NCBI GenBank assembly: GCA_035264445.1
Contig: DATFQE010000166.1
Location: 1 to 16,676 of the forward strand
Length of the DNA stretch: 16,676 nucleotides
Origin: DATFQE01 sp035264445
GTDB taxonomy: Bacteria > Actinomycetota > Thermoleophilia > Gaiellales > Gaiellaceae
Direction: 5' to 3'
A model generated the notes under the pieces. That model saw only the letters and a list, made by a program, of their open reading frames with translations. It was not told the DNA's origin and ran no database searches. The translations under genes were made by a program, and so were the position numbers. Below are positions 1 through 6,925 of this stretch, piece after piece (positions within the stretch are counted from its first letter, which is position 1; each line of letters starts with the position of its first letter).

Positions 1-626
1 CGTCGGTGCACCCGGGAGGCGGACAGGTGCTTCCCATCGACGCGCATCCCGCACCGGGCATCAACCCCGACGGCCGGACGCTGCTGCAGCCGCGCTGGCA
101 GACGTGGGACTCGACGTTCGGCGTCGACGCGCACTCGGTGAGGCTGCCGCAGTACATCAGCCCGGGCCGGACGCTCTGGCAGACGTACACGGCGCAGCCG
201 GTGTCGTCGTTCTACGACGATCCGTCGACGACCGCGTACTGGAACGCCACGGTTCCGCAAAACTCGGTCAAGACGGCCGGGAGCGGAATCCGCATCGACA
301 TCAGCGGTGCGAGCACCGATCGCACGGCGTACCGCGCATCTGCACTAGCGCCGCGGAGCGACGGACGTGAAGCGAGCGGGCCGGTGAAAGCCGGCCCCTT
401 CGCGCTTCAACGGCGGTCATCGACGCGCATACCGGTTCGCCCACGCCCTCGCGCTCGTCCAGCCGAGCCCGCCCGGGGCGTGTCACAGGGCCGGGTCCAG
501 TCTCGTCTTAGCGGCGAACAGCTAGAACAAGACTGGAAGGAGGCTCTTGATGCGCATCTTTGTCGCAGGAGCAGCCGGCGCGATCGGCAAGCGGTTGGTG
601 CCAAAGCTTGTCGAGCGCGGGCATGA
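1..626 (+). CDS. C-terminal end of immune inhibitor A-like (M6) metalloprotease, partial
   Basis: The gene enters from the left edge and only its C-terminus is visible, so the catalytic HExxH domain lies outside. The reading frame has codons starting at position 3. The visible part starts HPGGGQVLPIDAHP, followed about 25 residues later by WDSTFG, then FYDDPSTTAYW and GSGIRIDISGAS. From memory, this order (His-Pro-Gly, a VDA-like turn, an Asp-x-x-Phe turn, a DD/Tyr stretch, then a short beta strand) matches the C-terminal non-catalytic region of secreted M6 peptidases. These degrade extracellular proteins. The family-like part fades near position 345. The frame then stays open to a stop at 624-626, through a terminator-like hairpin (369-408), the ECF41 promoter (481-507) and the start of the next gene. 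The real stop may be upstream through a one-base shift: TAG at 346 or TGA at 368 in the other two frames. Family call moderately sure; 3' end unsure. Confidence 0.55.
   Translation, partial: SVHPGGGQVLPIDAHPAPGINPDGRTLLQPRWQTWDSTFGVDAHSVRLPQYISPGRTLWQTYTAQPVSSFYDDPSTTAYWNATVPQNSVKTAGSGIRIDISGASTDRTAYRASALAPRSDGREASGPVKAGPFALQRRSSTRIPVRPRPRARPAEPARGVSQGRVQSRLSGEQLEQDWKEALDAHLCRRSSRRDRQAVGAKACRARA
369..408 (+). terminator. Hairpin terminator after the protease gene
   Basis: A 7-bp perfect GC stem (378-384 with 391-397) closes a 6-base loop. An outer 6-bp arm (GAAGCG at 369-374 with CGCTTC at 403-408) extends it with small internal mismatches. There is no clear T-tract, as is common in GC-rich actinobacteria. 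It lies 70 bases before the ECF41 promoter, so it would separate the protease unit from the epimerase-sigma operon. That position also argues that the protease stop codon lies before it. Confidence 0.55.
481..507 (+). promoter_or_regulatory. ECF41-type promoter for the epimerase-sigma operon
   Basis: TGTCACA at 481-487 is followed 16 bases later by CGTC at 504-507. The published ECF41 target promoters have a conserved TGTCACA -35 element and a CGTC -10 element. The match is exact in both boxes and sits in front of an operon that encodes an ECF41 factor. Transcription would begin about 513-516, giving a leader of about 35 bases that contains the strong ribosome site at 535-543. This supports positive autoregulation, inferred from sequence only. 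Confidence 0.8.
535..543 (+). promoter_or_regulatory. Strong ribosome binding site deciding the ATG start at 550
   Basis: GGAAGGAGG ends 6 bases before ATG 550 but only 3 bases before the in-frame TTG at 547. The spacing favours ATG 550 as the true start of the epimerase gene. Confidence 0.75.
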
Positions 627-1521
627 GGTCACCGCGACGACGCGAAGCGCCGACAAGCTCGATCAGCTGCGGACGCTCGGCGCCGAGGCGGTCGCCATGG
701 ACGGACTCGATCCCGTCGCGGTCGGCGAGGCCGTTGCGCGCGCGGAGCCGGACGCGATCGTCCACGAGATGACGGCGCTCGCGGGGAAGCCCGACATGAG
801 GCATTTCGACCGCTCGTTCGCCCGGACCAATGAGTTGCGGACGAAGGGCACCGAGCACCTGCTCGGCGCCGCGAACGCGGCCCGTGTCAGGCGCTTCGTC
901 GCCCAGAGCTACACGGGCTGGACGAATAGCCGAGACGGTGCGCCCGTCAAGAACGAGGACGATCCGCTCGACCCGAGGCCGGCGAAGGCACAAACCGAAA
1001 CGCTGGCCGCGATCCGCTTCCTCGAACAGGCGGTGCTCGACGCGCCGCTCGAGGGCATCGTGCTGCGCTACGGCAATTTCTACGGCCCTGGAGCATCGGA
1101 GCCGTTGGTCGAGCTGATCGGGAAGCGCAAGCTGCCGATCGTCGGCGGTGGCGGCGGTGTCTGGTCGTGGGTGCACCTCGACGACGCGGCCACGGCGACG
1201 GTGGCCGCCGTGGAGCGCGGCCGGCGCGGCGTCTACAACATCGTCGACGACGAGCCCGCGAAGGTGTCGGAGTGGCTGCCCTACCTCGCCGAGGTCGTCG
1301 GCGCCAAGCCGCCGATGCGCGTGCCGGCCTGGCTCGGCCGTCTCGCCGCGGGCGAGGTCGTCGTGCAGTGGATGACCGACGGTCGCGGGGCGGCGAATGC
1401 GAAGGCCAAGCGCATGCTCGAATGGCAGCCTGCATGGGCGAGCTGGCGCGACGGCTTCCGCGACGGCCTCACCGACACTCAGGCGATCGCTCCGTCCGCC
1501 AGGTCGCCCGCCCGGGAGTGA
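550..1521 (+). CDS. NAD(P)-dependent epimerase/dehydratase-like protein (atypical SDR)
   Basis: A 323-residue Rossmann-fold protein of the extended/atypical SDR group. The N-terminal MRIFVAGAAGAIG carries the GxxGxxG dinucleotide site (residues 7-13), followed by an ERGHEVTATTR second strand that suggests NADP or NAD binding. RYGNFYGPG and SWVHLDDAA in the second half match the C-terminal substrate-binding part of the NAD-dependent epimerase family. The usual catalytic Tyr-x-x-x-Lys pair is not evident: the helix expected to carry it reads PAKAQTETLAAIRF. The protein may therefore be a redox sensor or an atypical reductase, not a sugar epimerase. The stop codon lies 3 bases before the sigma factor start, so the two genes are translationally close. 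ECF41 factors are known to neighbour epimerases, oxidoreductases and carboxymuconolactone decarboxylases, and this pairing fits. Substrate unknown. Confidence 0.85.
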   Translation: MRIFVAGAAGAIGKRLVPKLVERGHEVTATTRSADKLDQLRTLGAEAVAMDGLDPVAVGEAVARAEPDAIVHEMTALAGKPDMRHFDRSFARTNELRTKGTEHLLGAANAARVRRFVAQSYTGWTNSRDGAPVKNEDDPLDPRPAKAQTETLAAIRFLEQAVLDAPLEGIVLRYGNFYGPGASEPLVELIGKRKLPIVGGGGGVWSWVHLDDAATATVAAVERGRRGVYNIVDDEPAKVSEWLPYLAEVVGAKPPMRVPAWLGRLAAGEVVVQWMTDGRGAANAKAKRMLEWQPAWASWRDGFRDGLTDTQAIAPSARSPARE

Positions 1522-1524
1522 CAG

Positions 1525-2460
1525 TTGTCCGCCGGTGAGACATTCGAGACCCTGCGGCCGCTGCTCTTCTCGATCGCCTATCGGATGCTCGCGAGCGTCA
1601 GCGATGCCGACGACGTCGTCCAAGACGCATTCCTGCGCTACCAGCGCGCGCTCGACGACGGACTGAAGATCGAGTCAGCCAAGTCGTTCCTATCGGCGGT
1701 GGTAACGCGGCTGGCGATCGACCACTTGCGATCGGCGCGCGTGCGTCGCGAGCGCTATGTCGGCGAGTGGCTGCCGGAGCCGCTGTTAACCGACAATGGC
1801 GCCGGTGATCCAGCCCGACACGCCGAGGAAGCCGACTCGCTGTCTATGGCCTTCCTGCTTCTGCTCGAGCGGCTAAGCCCGGTCGAACGTGCCGTCTTCC
1901 TGCTTCACGACGTCTTCAACTACGGCTACGACGAAATCGCGCCGATCGTCGGCAAGAGCGAAGCCAACTGCCGTCAGCTCGCGCTTCGCGCCCGCCGACG
2001 CATCGAATCGGAGAAGCCGCGCTTCGACGCTACGCGGCGTGAACGAGACGCGCTCGCCAGGCGCTTCTTCGCGGCCGTCGGCGACGGCGACCTCGACGGT
2101 CTGGTCGAGCTGCTCGCGGCCGATGTGGTGGTCTACGGCGACGGCGGCGGCAAGGCACCACAGTGGATGGCGCCGATCGTCGGCATCGACCGCGTGGCAC
2201 GGCTGCTCGCCGGCATCGGCCGGCAGTTGCCCGAGCTTGGGATCAGCATCCAACAACACGAGATCAACGGCCAGCCGGGCGCGATGTTCCTCGACGCCGA
2301 GGGGCGGCTGATCAACGTCTTCTCGCTCGACATCGTTGACGGCGCCGTTCAGACCGTACGCTCCGTCATCAATCCCGACAAGTTGCGGCACATCGGCCCC
2401 GTTGCCGACGTGCGCGCGCTGCTGCGCCACGAACGCAAGAGCTCGGAACCGGCGGCCTGA
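1525..2460 (+). CDS. sigJ: ECF41-family RNA polymerase sigma factor with SnoaL-like C-terminal domain
   Basis: A 311-residue ECF sigma factor. Region 2 spans about residues 7-75 (FSIAYRML, then DADDVVQDAFL). Region 4 spans about 108-170 (LSPVERAVFLLHDVFNYGYDEIA, then an HTH with a Gly-Lys-Ser-Glu turn). A C-terminal extension of about 135 residues folds like SnoaL/NTF2. All three published ECF41 signatures are present: WLPEP in the inter-region linker (82-86), DGGGK (206-210) and NPDKL (283-287). In this group the extension acts as a built-in regulator in place of a separate anti-sigma factor, and none is encoded nearby. The start is TTG 1525 with GGGAG at 1514-1518, overlapping the end of the epimerase gene. 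It probably drives its own operon from the promoter at 481-507. The inducing signal is unknown. The symbol sigJ refers to the mycobacterial relative and implies no proven orthology. Confidence 0.93.
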   Translation: MSAGETFETLRPLLFSIAYRMLASVSDADDVVQDAFLRYQRALDDGLKIESAKSFLSAVVTRLAIDHLRSARVRRERYVGEWLPEPLLTDNGAGDPARHAEEADSLSMAFLLLLERLSPVERAVFLLHDVFNYGYDEIAPIVGKSEANCRQLALRARRRIESEKPRFDATRRERDALARRFFAAVGDGDLDGLVELLAADVVVYGDGGGKAPQWMAPIVGIDRVARLLAGIGRQLPELGISIQQHEINGQPGAMFLDAEGRLINVFSLDIVDGAVQTVRSVINPDKLRHIGPVADVRALLRHERKSSEPAA

Positions 2461-2498
2461 CCCCGATTCGTCGGCAGCTCAGCGCCAGAGCGTTCGAG

Positions 2499-2531
2499 CG
2501 TTGGCCCCGACGGCAAGCGTCGGGGCCAACG
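2499..2531. terminator. Bidirectional 14-bp hairpin terminator
   Basis: A perfect 14-bp inverted repeat (2499-2512 with 2518-2531) has a 5-base loop GCAAG. It lies 38 bases after the sigma factor stop and 10 bases beyond the stop of the opposing small secreted protein gene. It can therefore end transcription from both sides. There is no long T-tract on either strand. Confidence 0.85.
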
Positions 2532-2541
2532 GGAGGTTCAC

Positions 2542-2868
2542 TTACTTCCTGTTCGGGTTGGGAGGAAGGAAGGTCCTGTTCGGGTTGCACGCGACGCCAG
2601 GATTGAGCTCATGCGGGTTGGAGATCCCGAGCTTGACCTCCTGCCCGAACGACTGCGACGTACCGCCGGGGCCGTTAGGGCCGGTGCCGTCGAGCGGGGC
2701 GCCAGGGTCGTCGTTCAATCCGGAGAACGAGCACCACGACATACCTTGATTCTGGTCTGCCTTCTTTCCGCTTCCGGTCACCTCACCGGCGAGAGCGGGA
2801 CCAGCACTTAGAGCCGCGACCGCGGCTGCACAGCATGCAACCGCGAACCGGGACTTCATTCGCCGCAT
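2542..2868 (-). CDS. Small secreted protein with two mature cysteines, unknown function
   Basis: A 108-residue protein with an N-terminal signal peptide: basic MRRMKSR, a hydrophobic Ala-rich core, then an ALA-like cleavage site near residue 27. The mature part of about 80 residues is rich in Gly, Pro and Asn. It has two cysteines, one in MSWCSFSGLND and one in GVACNPNR, which could form a disulfide outside the cell. SQSFGQEVKLG lies between them. I recall similar unnamed secreted proteins in soil actinobacteria with a CSFSGLND-like front and a G-x-x-C-N-P end, but cannot assign a role. The ATG at 2868 is supported by GGAAGAG (complement of 2874-2880) 5 bases upstream. It is transcribed alone, convergent with the sigma operon, from the 272-base divergent gap. 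Confidence 0.75.
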   Translation of the reverse strand: MRRMKSRFAVACCAAAVAALSAGPALAGEVTGSGKKADQNQGMSWCSFSGLNDDPGAPLDGTGPNGPGGTSQSFGQEVKLGISNPHELNPGVACNPNRTFLPPNPNRK

Positions 2869-2890
2869 ATTTTCTCTTCCTTTCAGTAGC

Positions 2891-2907
2891 GGCGCCTATT
2901 CGGCGCC
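2891..2907 (-). promoter_or_regulatory. Leader hairpin upstream of the small secreted protein gene
   Basis: GGCGCC occurs twice, separated by 5 bases (2891-2896 and 2902-2907). It forms a compact 6-bp GC hairpin about 10 bases upstream of the ribosome site of the minus-strand gene. It could be an mRNA leader structure or an operator. GGCGCC is self-complementary, so pairing in either arrangement is possible, and chance is not excluded in GC-rich DNA. Confidence 0.3.
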
Positions 2908-3095
2908 TTTGGCCGCAGAACCACGAGCGTACTCCGCTACCCACACCTGGTCAACGCTCCACCGCGCAGAGCGCGCTGACTCGCAGCCGAGCGGGGACGT
3001 GCCAGCCTGGGCGAAGCGATCGCGAGCCTGCCCGGGATTGGGGGTCAGGCCTTGCCATCCAGCGAAATGCTGCGGCGAGACGTGGCGTTACAAAG

Positions 3096-3120
3096 CGGTT
3101 TCACGCGCAAAGCGAAACCG
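3096..3120. promoter_or_regulatory. Inverted repeat upstream of the PH/SHOCT gene (possible operator)
   Basis: CGGTTTC (3096-3102) is matched by GAAACCG (3114-3120), a 7-bp perfect inverted repeat with an 11-base spacer. It lies 20 bases upstream of the ATG at 3141. Its place and size suit a repressor site or a 5' mRNA hairpin. No factor is assigned. Confidence 0.35.
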
Positions 3121-3140
3121 TTCAATAATGGGAACGCCGC

Positions 3141-3848
3141 ATGAGCTCTCGCGAAGAGACGTCGAAGTACGCCTCCCTGCTCGCCACAGGTGAGCGCGTC
3201 CTGCTCGTCCGCCAGCGCCACTGGCTGACCTTCCTCGAGGCGGGACGGTGGTTCGTACTCGCGCTTGGAATCGGGTTTCTCGTCGCGCTCCTCGACCAGG
3301 CCGTGCCCGACGACGGCGTCGTCGGCTTCCTCGGGACGCTCCTCAGCTGGGGGTTTGGGCTCTTCTTCCTGATCGGGCTCGCGGGCCTCGGCTGGTACTA
3401 CCTCGTCTGGAGGGTGGAGCGGTACCTCGTGACGACGCGGCGGGTGATCGAGGCCGGCGGGCTGATCAACAAGTACTCACGCGACACCTCGCTCGATGCG
3501 ATCACGGACATGATCGTCGACCACCCGTGGCTCGGACGCATCGTCGGCTACGGCGAGATCGACCTCCTGACCGCATCCGAGGCGGGCACGAGCAAGATCC
3601 GCTTCCTGCCGGACGCGGACGGCTTCAAGAAGGCGCTGCTCGACGCGAAGCACGAGCACGAGCTCGACGTGGGCGGCGGCCGCGTCCTCCAGGAGGCCGT
3701 CTCATCGGCCCAGCCCGCCAGGGATCACGACCTTTCCGCCGAGGAGCTGGACTCGGCGCTCAGCCGGCTCGGCGAGCTCCGCGACCGCGGCTTGCTCACG
3801 CAGACCGAGTTCGACGCCAAAAAGCGCGAGCTGCTCGACCGGCTCTAG
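3141..3848 (+). CDS. Membrane protein with bacterial PH-like domain and C-terminal SHOCT motif
   Basis: A 235-residue inner membrane protein. Two hydrophobic segments (about residues 37-55 and 62-90) form a hairpin in the membrane. After them comes a YxxW-x-x-ERYLVTTRRVI block, then GxINKYSRDTSLDAI and later GTSKIRFLP, the pattern of the bacterial PH-like domain (bPH_2, DUF304) on the cytoplasmic side. The last 38 or so residues (LSAEELDSALSRLGELRDRGLLT, then EFDAKKRELL) are a SHOCT motif, a short helical oligomerisation element usually found at protein C-termini. The protein likely assembles at the membrane and binds lipids or partners; no enzyme site is seen. ATG 3141 has a modest GGGAA about 7 bases upstream. 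It is probably monocistronic. An alternative is a general envelope-stress protein of the YdbS/YdbT type. Confidence 0.82.
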   Translation: MSSREETSKYASLLATGERVLLVRQRHWLTFLEAGRWFVLALGIGFLVALLDQAVPDDGVVGFLGTLLSWGFGLFFLIGLAGLGWYYLVWRVERYLVTTRRVIEAGGLINKYSRDTSLDAITDMIVDHPWLGRIVGYGEIDLLTASEAGTSKIRFLPDADGFKKALLDAKHEHELDVGGGRVLQEAVSSAQPARDHDLSAEELDSALSRLGELRDRGLLTQTEFDAKKRELLDRL

Positions 3849-3922
3849 CCGTCTTGCACGACAGCCGTAACAGTGCCAGGATGACCGCATCGCCTGGCGA
3901 GCGGCGCCGGGCTTCTTACTAG

Positions 3923-3930
3923 AGAGGAAG
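3923..3930 (+). promoter_or_regulatory. Ribosome binding site of the RTX gene
   Basis: AGAGGAAG lies 4 bases before ATG 3935, which fixes the start. The 86-base gap before the gene (3849-3934) otherwise shows only a weak 6-bp inverted repeat (3875-3880 with 3893-3898). Confidence 0.6.
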
Positions 3931-3934
3931 ACAT

Positions 3935-4645
3935 ATGCGGCGGTCTTTTTTCGTCCTTGGCGCGCTTGTGCTGCTCTTCTCCGTGTCGCTGCTGACGAGC
4001 GCAGCGGCGCAGGAGACGCCCGTCTGCGGGCCTCCCGGCGAGGAGCTTCCCGCGACGATCGTCGGTGCCGGCCACATCAACGGCACGCCCGGTGACGACG
4101 TCATCGTCGGCAGCGCCGGTGTCGACGTCATCAACGGCGGACCCGGCGACGACACCATCTGCTCCGAAGGCGGCAACGACGATGTGAACGGCGGGCCCGG
4201 AGACGACGAGCTGATCGGCGACGAGCTCGATTTGCCCCCGTTCCTGCCGTCGAACGGGAGCAACGACGATCACCTGAGCGGAGGCCCCGGGGACGACACC
4301 CTGGCCGGCCTCGGCGGGAACGACACGCTGGTCGGCGGCCCCGGCAACGATGACCTGATCGGATTCGGCGGCGATGACATCATCGTTGCGGGCCCCGGCG
4401 ACGACACCGCGTTCGGCGGCCCCGGCGTCGACACGATGTCGGGCGACGTCGGCGACGACACGCTCTTCGGGAACTTCGGGAGCGACGTGATCGCGGGTGG
4501 CCCCGGTGACGACTTCATCGACGGCGACAACCCGACTCCGCCGCCGCCCGGAGGGCCTCCCTTCCCGCCCGGTGGGAACTTCGACGACTGCACCGGCGGG
4601 CCCGGCGTCGACCTGATCAACAACTGCGAGCTGACGACGCCCTAG
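3935..4645 (+). CDS. Secreted RTX-repeat calcium-binding protein
   Basis: A 236-residue protein with a signal peptide (MRRSFFVLG, hydrophobic core, cleavage near SAAAQ at about 25). About 15-16 copies of the Gly-Gly-x-Gly-x-Asp-x-hydrophobic-x nonapeptide follow (GGPGDDTIC, GGPGDDTLA, GLGGNDTLV and so on). These are known to wind into a parallel beta roll that binds Ca2+. A non-repeat insert (about residues 96-108, with LDLPPFLPSNG) and a Pro-rich loop near the end (PTPPPPGGPP) interrupt the roll. Four Cys (VCGPPG, TIC, DDC, NNC) could form disulfides that cap it. No enzymatic domain is attached, so it is a stand-alone calcium-binding or surface-associated protein. A Sec signal at the N-terminus, unlike classic type I-exported RTX toxins, is usual for such actinobacterial proteins. 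Transcription ends at the hairpin at 4658-4691. Confidence 0.88.
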   Translation: MRRSFFVLGALVLLFSVSLLTSAAAQETPVCGPPGEELPATIVGAGHINGTPGDDVIVGSAGVDVINGGPGDDTICSEGGNDDVNGGPGDDELIGDELDLPPFLPSNGSNDDHLSGGPGDDTLAGLGGNDTLVGGPGNDDLIGFGGDDIIVAGPGDDTAFGGPGVDTMSGDVGDDTLFGNFGSDVIAGGPGDDFIDGDNPTPPPPGGPPFPPGGNFDDCTGGPGVDLINNCELTTP

Positions 4646-4657
4646 GCACGAAGGGCC

Positions 4658-4691
4658 TGCGAGGGGCGGCGCCGACACGCCGTCCCTCGCA
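4658..4691. terminator. Bidirectional hairpin terminator
   Basis: A 14-bp stem with one G-T wobble (4658-4671 with 4678-4691) has a 6-base loop. It lies between the stop of the RTX gene (4645) and that of the opposing FG-GAP gene (4709). It is placed to stop transcription from both sides. Confidence 0.75.
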
Positions 4692-4708
4692 TGAATCGGC
4701 AGCCCGCG

Positions 4709-6925
4709 CTAGAAGCGAGCCAGCAGACTCGCTGTCGGCTCGAAGACGATCCGGCCCTTCGCCCTCTTGTCCCGGGCGATGTTGTATGCGAAGAACAGGC
4801 CGGCCTCACTGAGCTTCACGTCCGCAACGCCCGTCGCCTTCCGTGCGGCGAACGCGAGCGACGCCAGCTTGCCGTCGCTCAGGCGGACGAGGACGACCCG
4901 ACGGTGCTTCCGAAGCAGCGCGACTCGCGAGTTGACGCCGACAAGCCGGAGACCGGCGGCCGATCCGAGTGGAATCGATTTCACCTTTCGTCCGGTTCGG
5001 GGATCGTGGACATGGAGCTCGAACGTGCGCTCGAGAGCGAGCCTCGTCCGACTCAGCGCCACTGCCCGGGGCGGATCGCCCGGGAGGGCCGGCACGACCG
5101 CGAGGCGGCCTCCCCTAGCCCCGAGCACGGTCACCACGCCGCCCGCCTGCACGACCATCCGCCCGCCGCCGACGGCGCTGAGCGGGAACGAGGCCGGCCC
5201 CCGCTTGACCACGCCGCCCCGCCCGGCGACGATCCTGACCAGGCGCCGGCGGATCGGGCGGAGCGTGGGCTCGCCCCAGCTGCAGCCGTAGTCAGGCGGC
5301 ACCGTGCACGTGAGCGTCCAACCGTCGTAGACGAGCAGCGGTCCTGCGCCCTGGAGGTAACCGACCCACGAGCCGGCCGGATCGCCCGACGCTCCGTTGC
5401 TGTTGTTCGCGTAGTCGATCTGCCTGCTTCGGCCACCCGAGAGCTTCGCGACGTAAAGGCTCATCTCGAGGCTGTTACCGCCGCTCTCGACGATCCAGGC
5501 GAGCTGACCGCCGCCGAGCGCCAGCTCCGACACGTGAGGCGGGATCGTCGCGTCGTAGCACCCTGCTTGCGTCTTGAACGTCTGCAACTTGTGGCGCGGT
5601 GGAGTCCACACGAGGATGCGGCCGCACTTGCGCTTGACCGGCGTCGTCATGACAGCGGCGCGCTTGCCGTCGACCGCGAGGAGACTGATCGGACGAGGCG
5701 TCGTGAAGACGGCGTCGTGCCGGCCGGGCAGCGGTCCACCGCCCACCGTCGCAGGCGCCGGTGCCGCTTGCCAGAGAACCCTGAGCCCTCCGTCGGGGAG
5801 CGATCTGCCCGGTGCGGCGATGTCCACGCGGTTGTCGCCGTTCAGATCAACGACGAGGAGCTGAACAGCTCCCGCCTGGGGGATGAAGGACGGAAGGGAC
5901 AAGGGAAACGGTGAGTCCGCGGCCGGGCGAAAGCGCCCCGATCCCATGCCGAGCAGAACCGAGAGCCCCGTCCAGTAGTTCGCAACGGCAAGGTCGAGGC
6001 GACGGTCGCCGTTGAGGTCCGCGGCGACGCCCACCGCGCCGCTGAACCCAACCGGAATCCCGTCGCCGCGAGCCCGGCGGAAGCGGCCGCCGCCCGTTCC
6101 GAGCAGCGCTCGGGCCAGCAGGGTGACGCCGTCCCGTCCGACCGTCGCCGCCGCCAGGTCCGGCTTTCGGTCGGCGTCGAGGTCTCCGACGGCGAAGACT
6201 GCGGCACGCACGACAGTCGGGGCGGCGCGAAAGCCGCCGAAGCCGTTCCCCAGCAGGATCGTCGTCTTGGCCTCGCCCTCGCCGTGGCCGAGGGCGAGAT
6301 CCGTGCGGGCGTCGCCGTTGAAGTCGGCAGCCAGCAGCGGGTGCGGCCAGCCGTGGCCGATGGCGAGGCGGACGTCCGGCACGCGTGTGAACCGGCCTGC
6401 GCCGGAGCCGAGCAGGACGGTGAGCAGTTTCCGTTCGTTCTGATCGCGCGTGAGCACGAAGTCAAGCGTGCCGTCTCCGTTCACGTCGGCCTCGGTGATC
6501 GCGACGGCCGTCCCCGCGAGCTTCAGGGGAGCACCCGGCGCGAGGGCGAAGCGACCCGTTCCGTCGCCGAGGAGGACGGCGAGCTCGCCACTGCTCAAGA
6601 CGGCGAGATCCCGCGCTTTGTCTCCGTCGACGTCCGGCGAGAGGACGGAAACGATTCCCTTGCCGAGCGTGAGACGAGATCCAGGCGCCGAGCGGAATCC
6701 ACCTGTATCCGTGCCGAGCAGGACGCTCACGTTGTCTGTTCGGCAGTCCGCGACGGCGAGGTCGGCGTGCGCGTCGGCGTTGAAGTCGGCCGCGGCGGCG
6801 GCGCACGGAGCACGCCCGGCGGGAACGGCCGCATTCGCGGCGAACGACGGATCGGGGCTCCGCCCGCCAGCGGCGCCGGCGACGAGGGCGAGCAGACCGA
6901 CGGCCAGTGTGACTGCGGCGGTCAT
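4709..6925 (-). CDS. Secreted FG-GAP/VCBS repeat beta-propeller protein
   Basis: A 738-residue exported protein. MTAAVTLAVGLLALVAGAAGG is the signal peptide. The N-terminal half (about residues 47-370) holds seven FG-GAP repeats, each with a D-x-(D/N)-x-D calcium loop followed by D-(L/I/F)-hydrophobic: DFNADAHAD, DVDGDKARD, DVNGDGTLD, DFNGDARTD, DLDADRKPD, DLNGDRRLD and DLNGDNRVD. Seven repeats suit one closed seven-bladed propeller like integrin alpha chains. The C-terminal half (about 400-738) is a second beta-rich region with repeated Ala-Val/Leu-L-G-G-type strands and several Cys, perhaps a WD40/TolB-like propeller; it is not identified. An upstream extension to 7003 is open but lies inside the preceding gene. 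The ATG at 6925 overlaps that gene's stop as ATGA and leads straight into the signal peptide. Role likely cell-surface or matrix binding; no enzyme motif seen. Confidence 0.85.
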   Translation of the reverse strand: MTAAVTLAVGLLALVAGAAGGRSPDPSFAANAAVPAGRAPCAAAAADFNADAHADLAVADCRTDNVSVLLGTDTGGFRSAPGSRLTLGKGIVSVLSPDVDGDKARDLAVLSSGELAVLLGDGTGRFALAPGAPLKLAGTAVAITEADVNGDGTLDFVLTRDQNERKLLTVLLGSGAGRFTRVPDVRLAIGHGWPHPLLAADFNGDARTDLALGHGEGEAKTTILLGNGFGGFRAAPTVVRAAVFAVGDLDADRKPDLAAATVGRDGVTLLARALLGTGGGRFRRARGDGIPVGFSGAVGVAADLNGDRRLDLAVANYWTGLSVLLGMGSGRFRPAADSPFPLSLPSFIPQAGAVQLLVVDLNGDNRVDIAAPGRSLPDGGLRVLWQAAPAPATVGGGPLPGRHDAVFTTPRPISLLAVDGKRAAVMTTPVKRKCGRILVWTPPRHKLQTFKTQAGCYDATIPPHVSELALGGGQLAWIVESGGNSLEMSLYVAKLSGGRSRQIDYANNSNGASGDPAGSWVGYLQGAGPLLVYDGWTLTCTVPPDYGCSWGEPTLRPIRRRLVRIVAGRGGVVKRGPASFPLSAVGGGRMVVQAGGVVTVLGARGGRLAVVPALPGDPPRAVALSRTRLALERTFELHVHDPRTGRKVKSIPLGSAAGLRLVGVNSRVALLRKHRRVVLVRLSDGKLASLAFAARKATGVADVKLSEAGLFFAYNIARDKRAKGRIVFEPTASLLARF

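Larger units (their letters stand above)
2869..3140. other. Divergent intergenic region (272 bases)
   Basis: This gap separates the small secreted protein gene (-) from the PH/SHOCT gene (+) and must hold both promoters. I see the GGCGCC leader hairpin at 2891-2907 and an inverted repeat at 3096-3120. I find no convincing -35/-10 pair and no conserved small ORF with a ribosome site. An AT-richer patch, CAATAAT at 3123-3129, could be part of a promoter for the plus-strand gene. No RNA gene is evident. Confidence 0.4.

Noticed and set aside
508..1623. Open reading frame of 371 codons on the - strand
   Set aside because: It lies fully antisense to the epimerase gene. Its translation is rich in Arg, Gly and Ala with no domain motif, as expected of a mirror frame in GC-rich coding DNA.
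3845..4678. 277-codon - strand frame and shorter ones across the RTX gene
   Set aside because: They are antisense copies of the GGPGDD-type repeats, giving Ser-Pro-Gly-Pro or Val-Val-Ala repeats, with no signal peptide or ribosome site.
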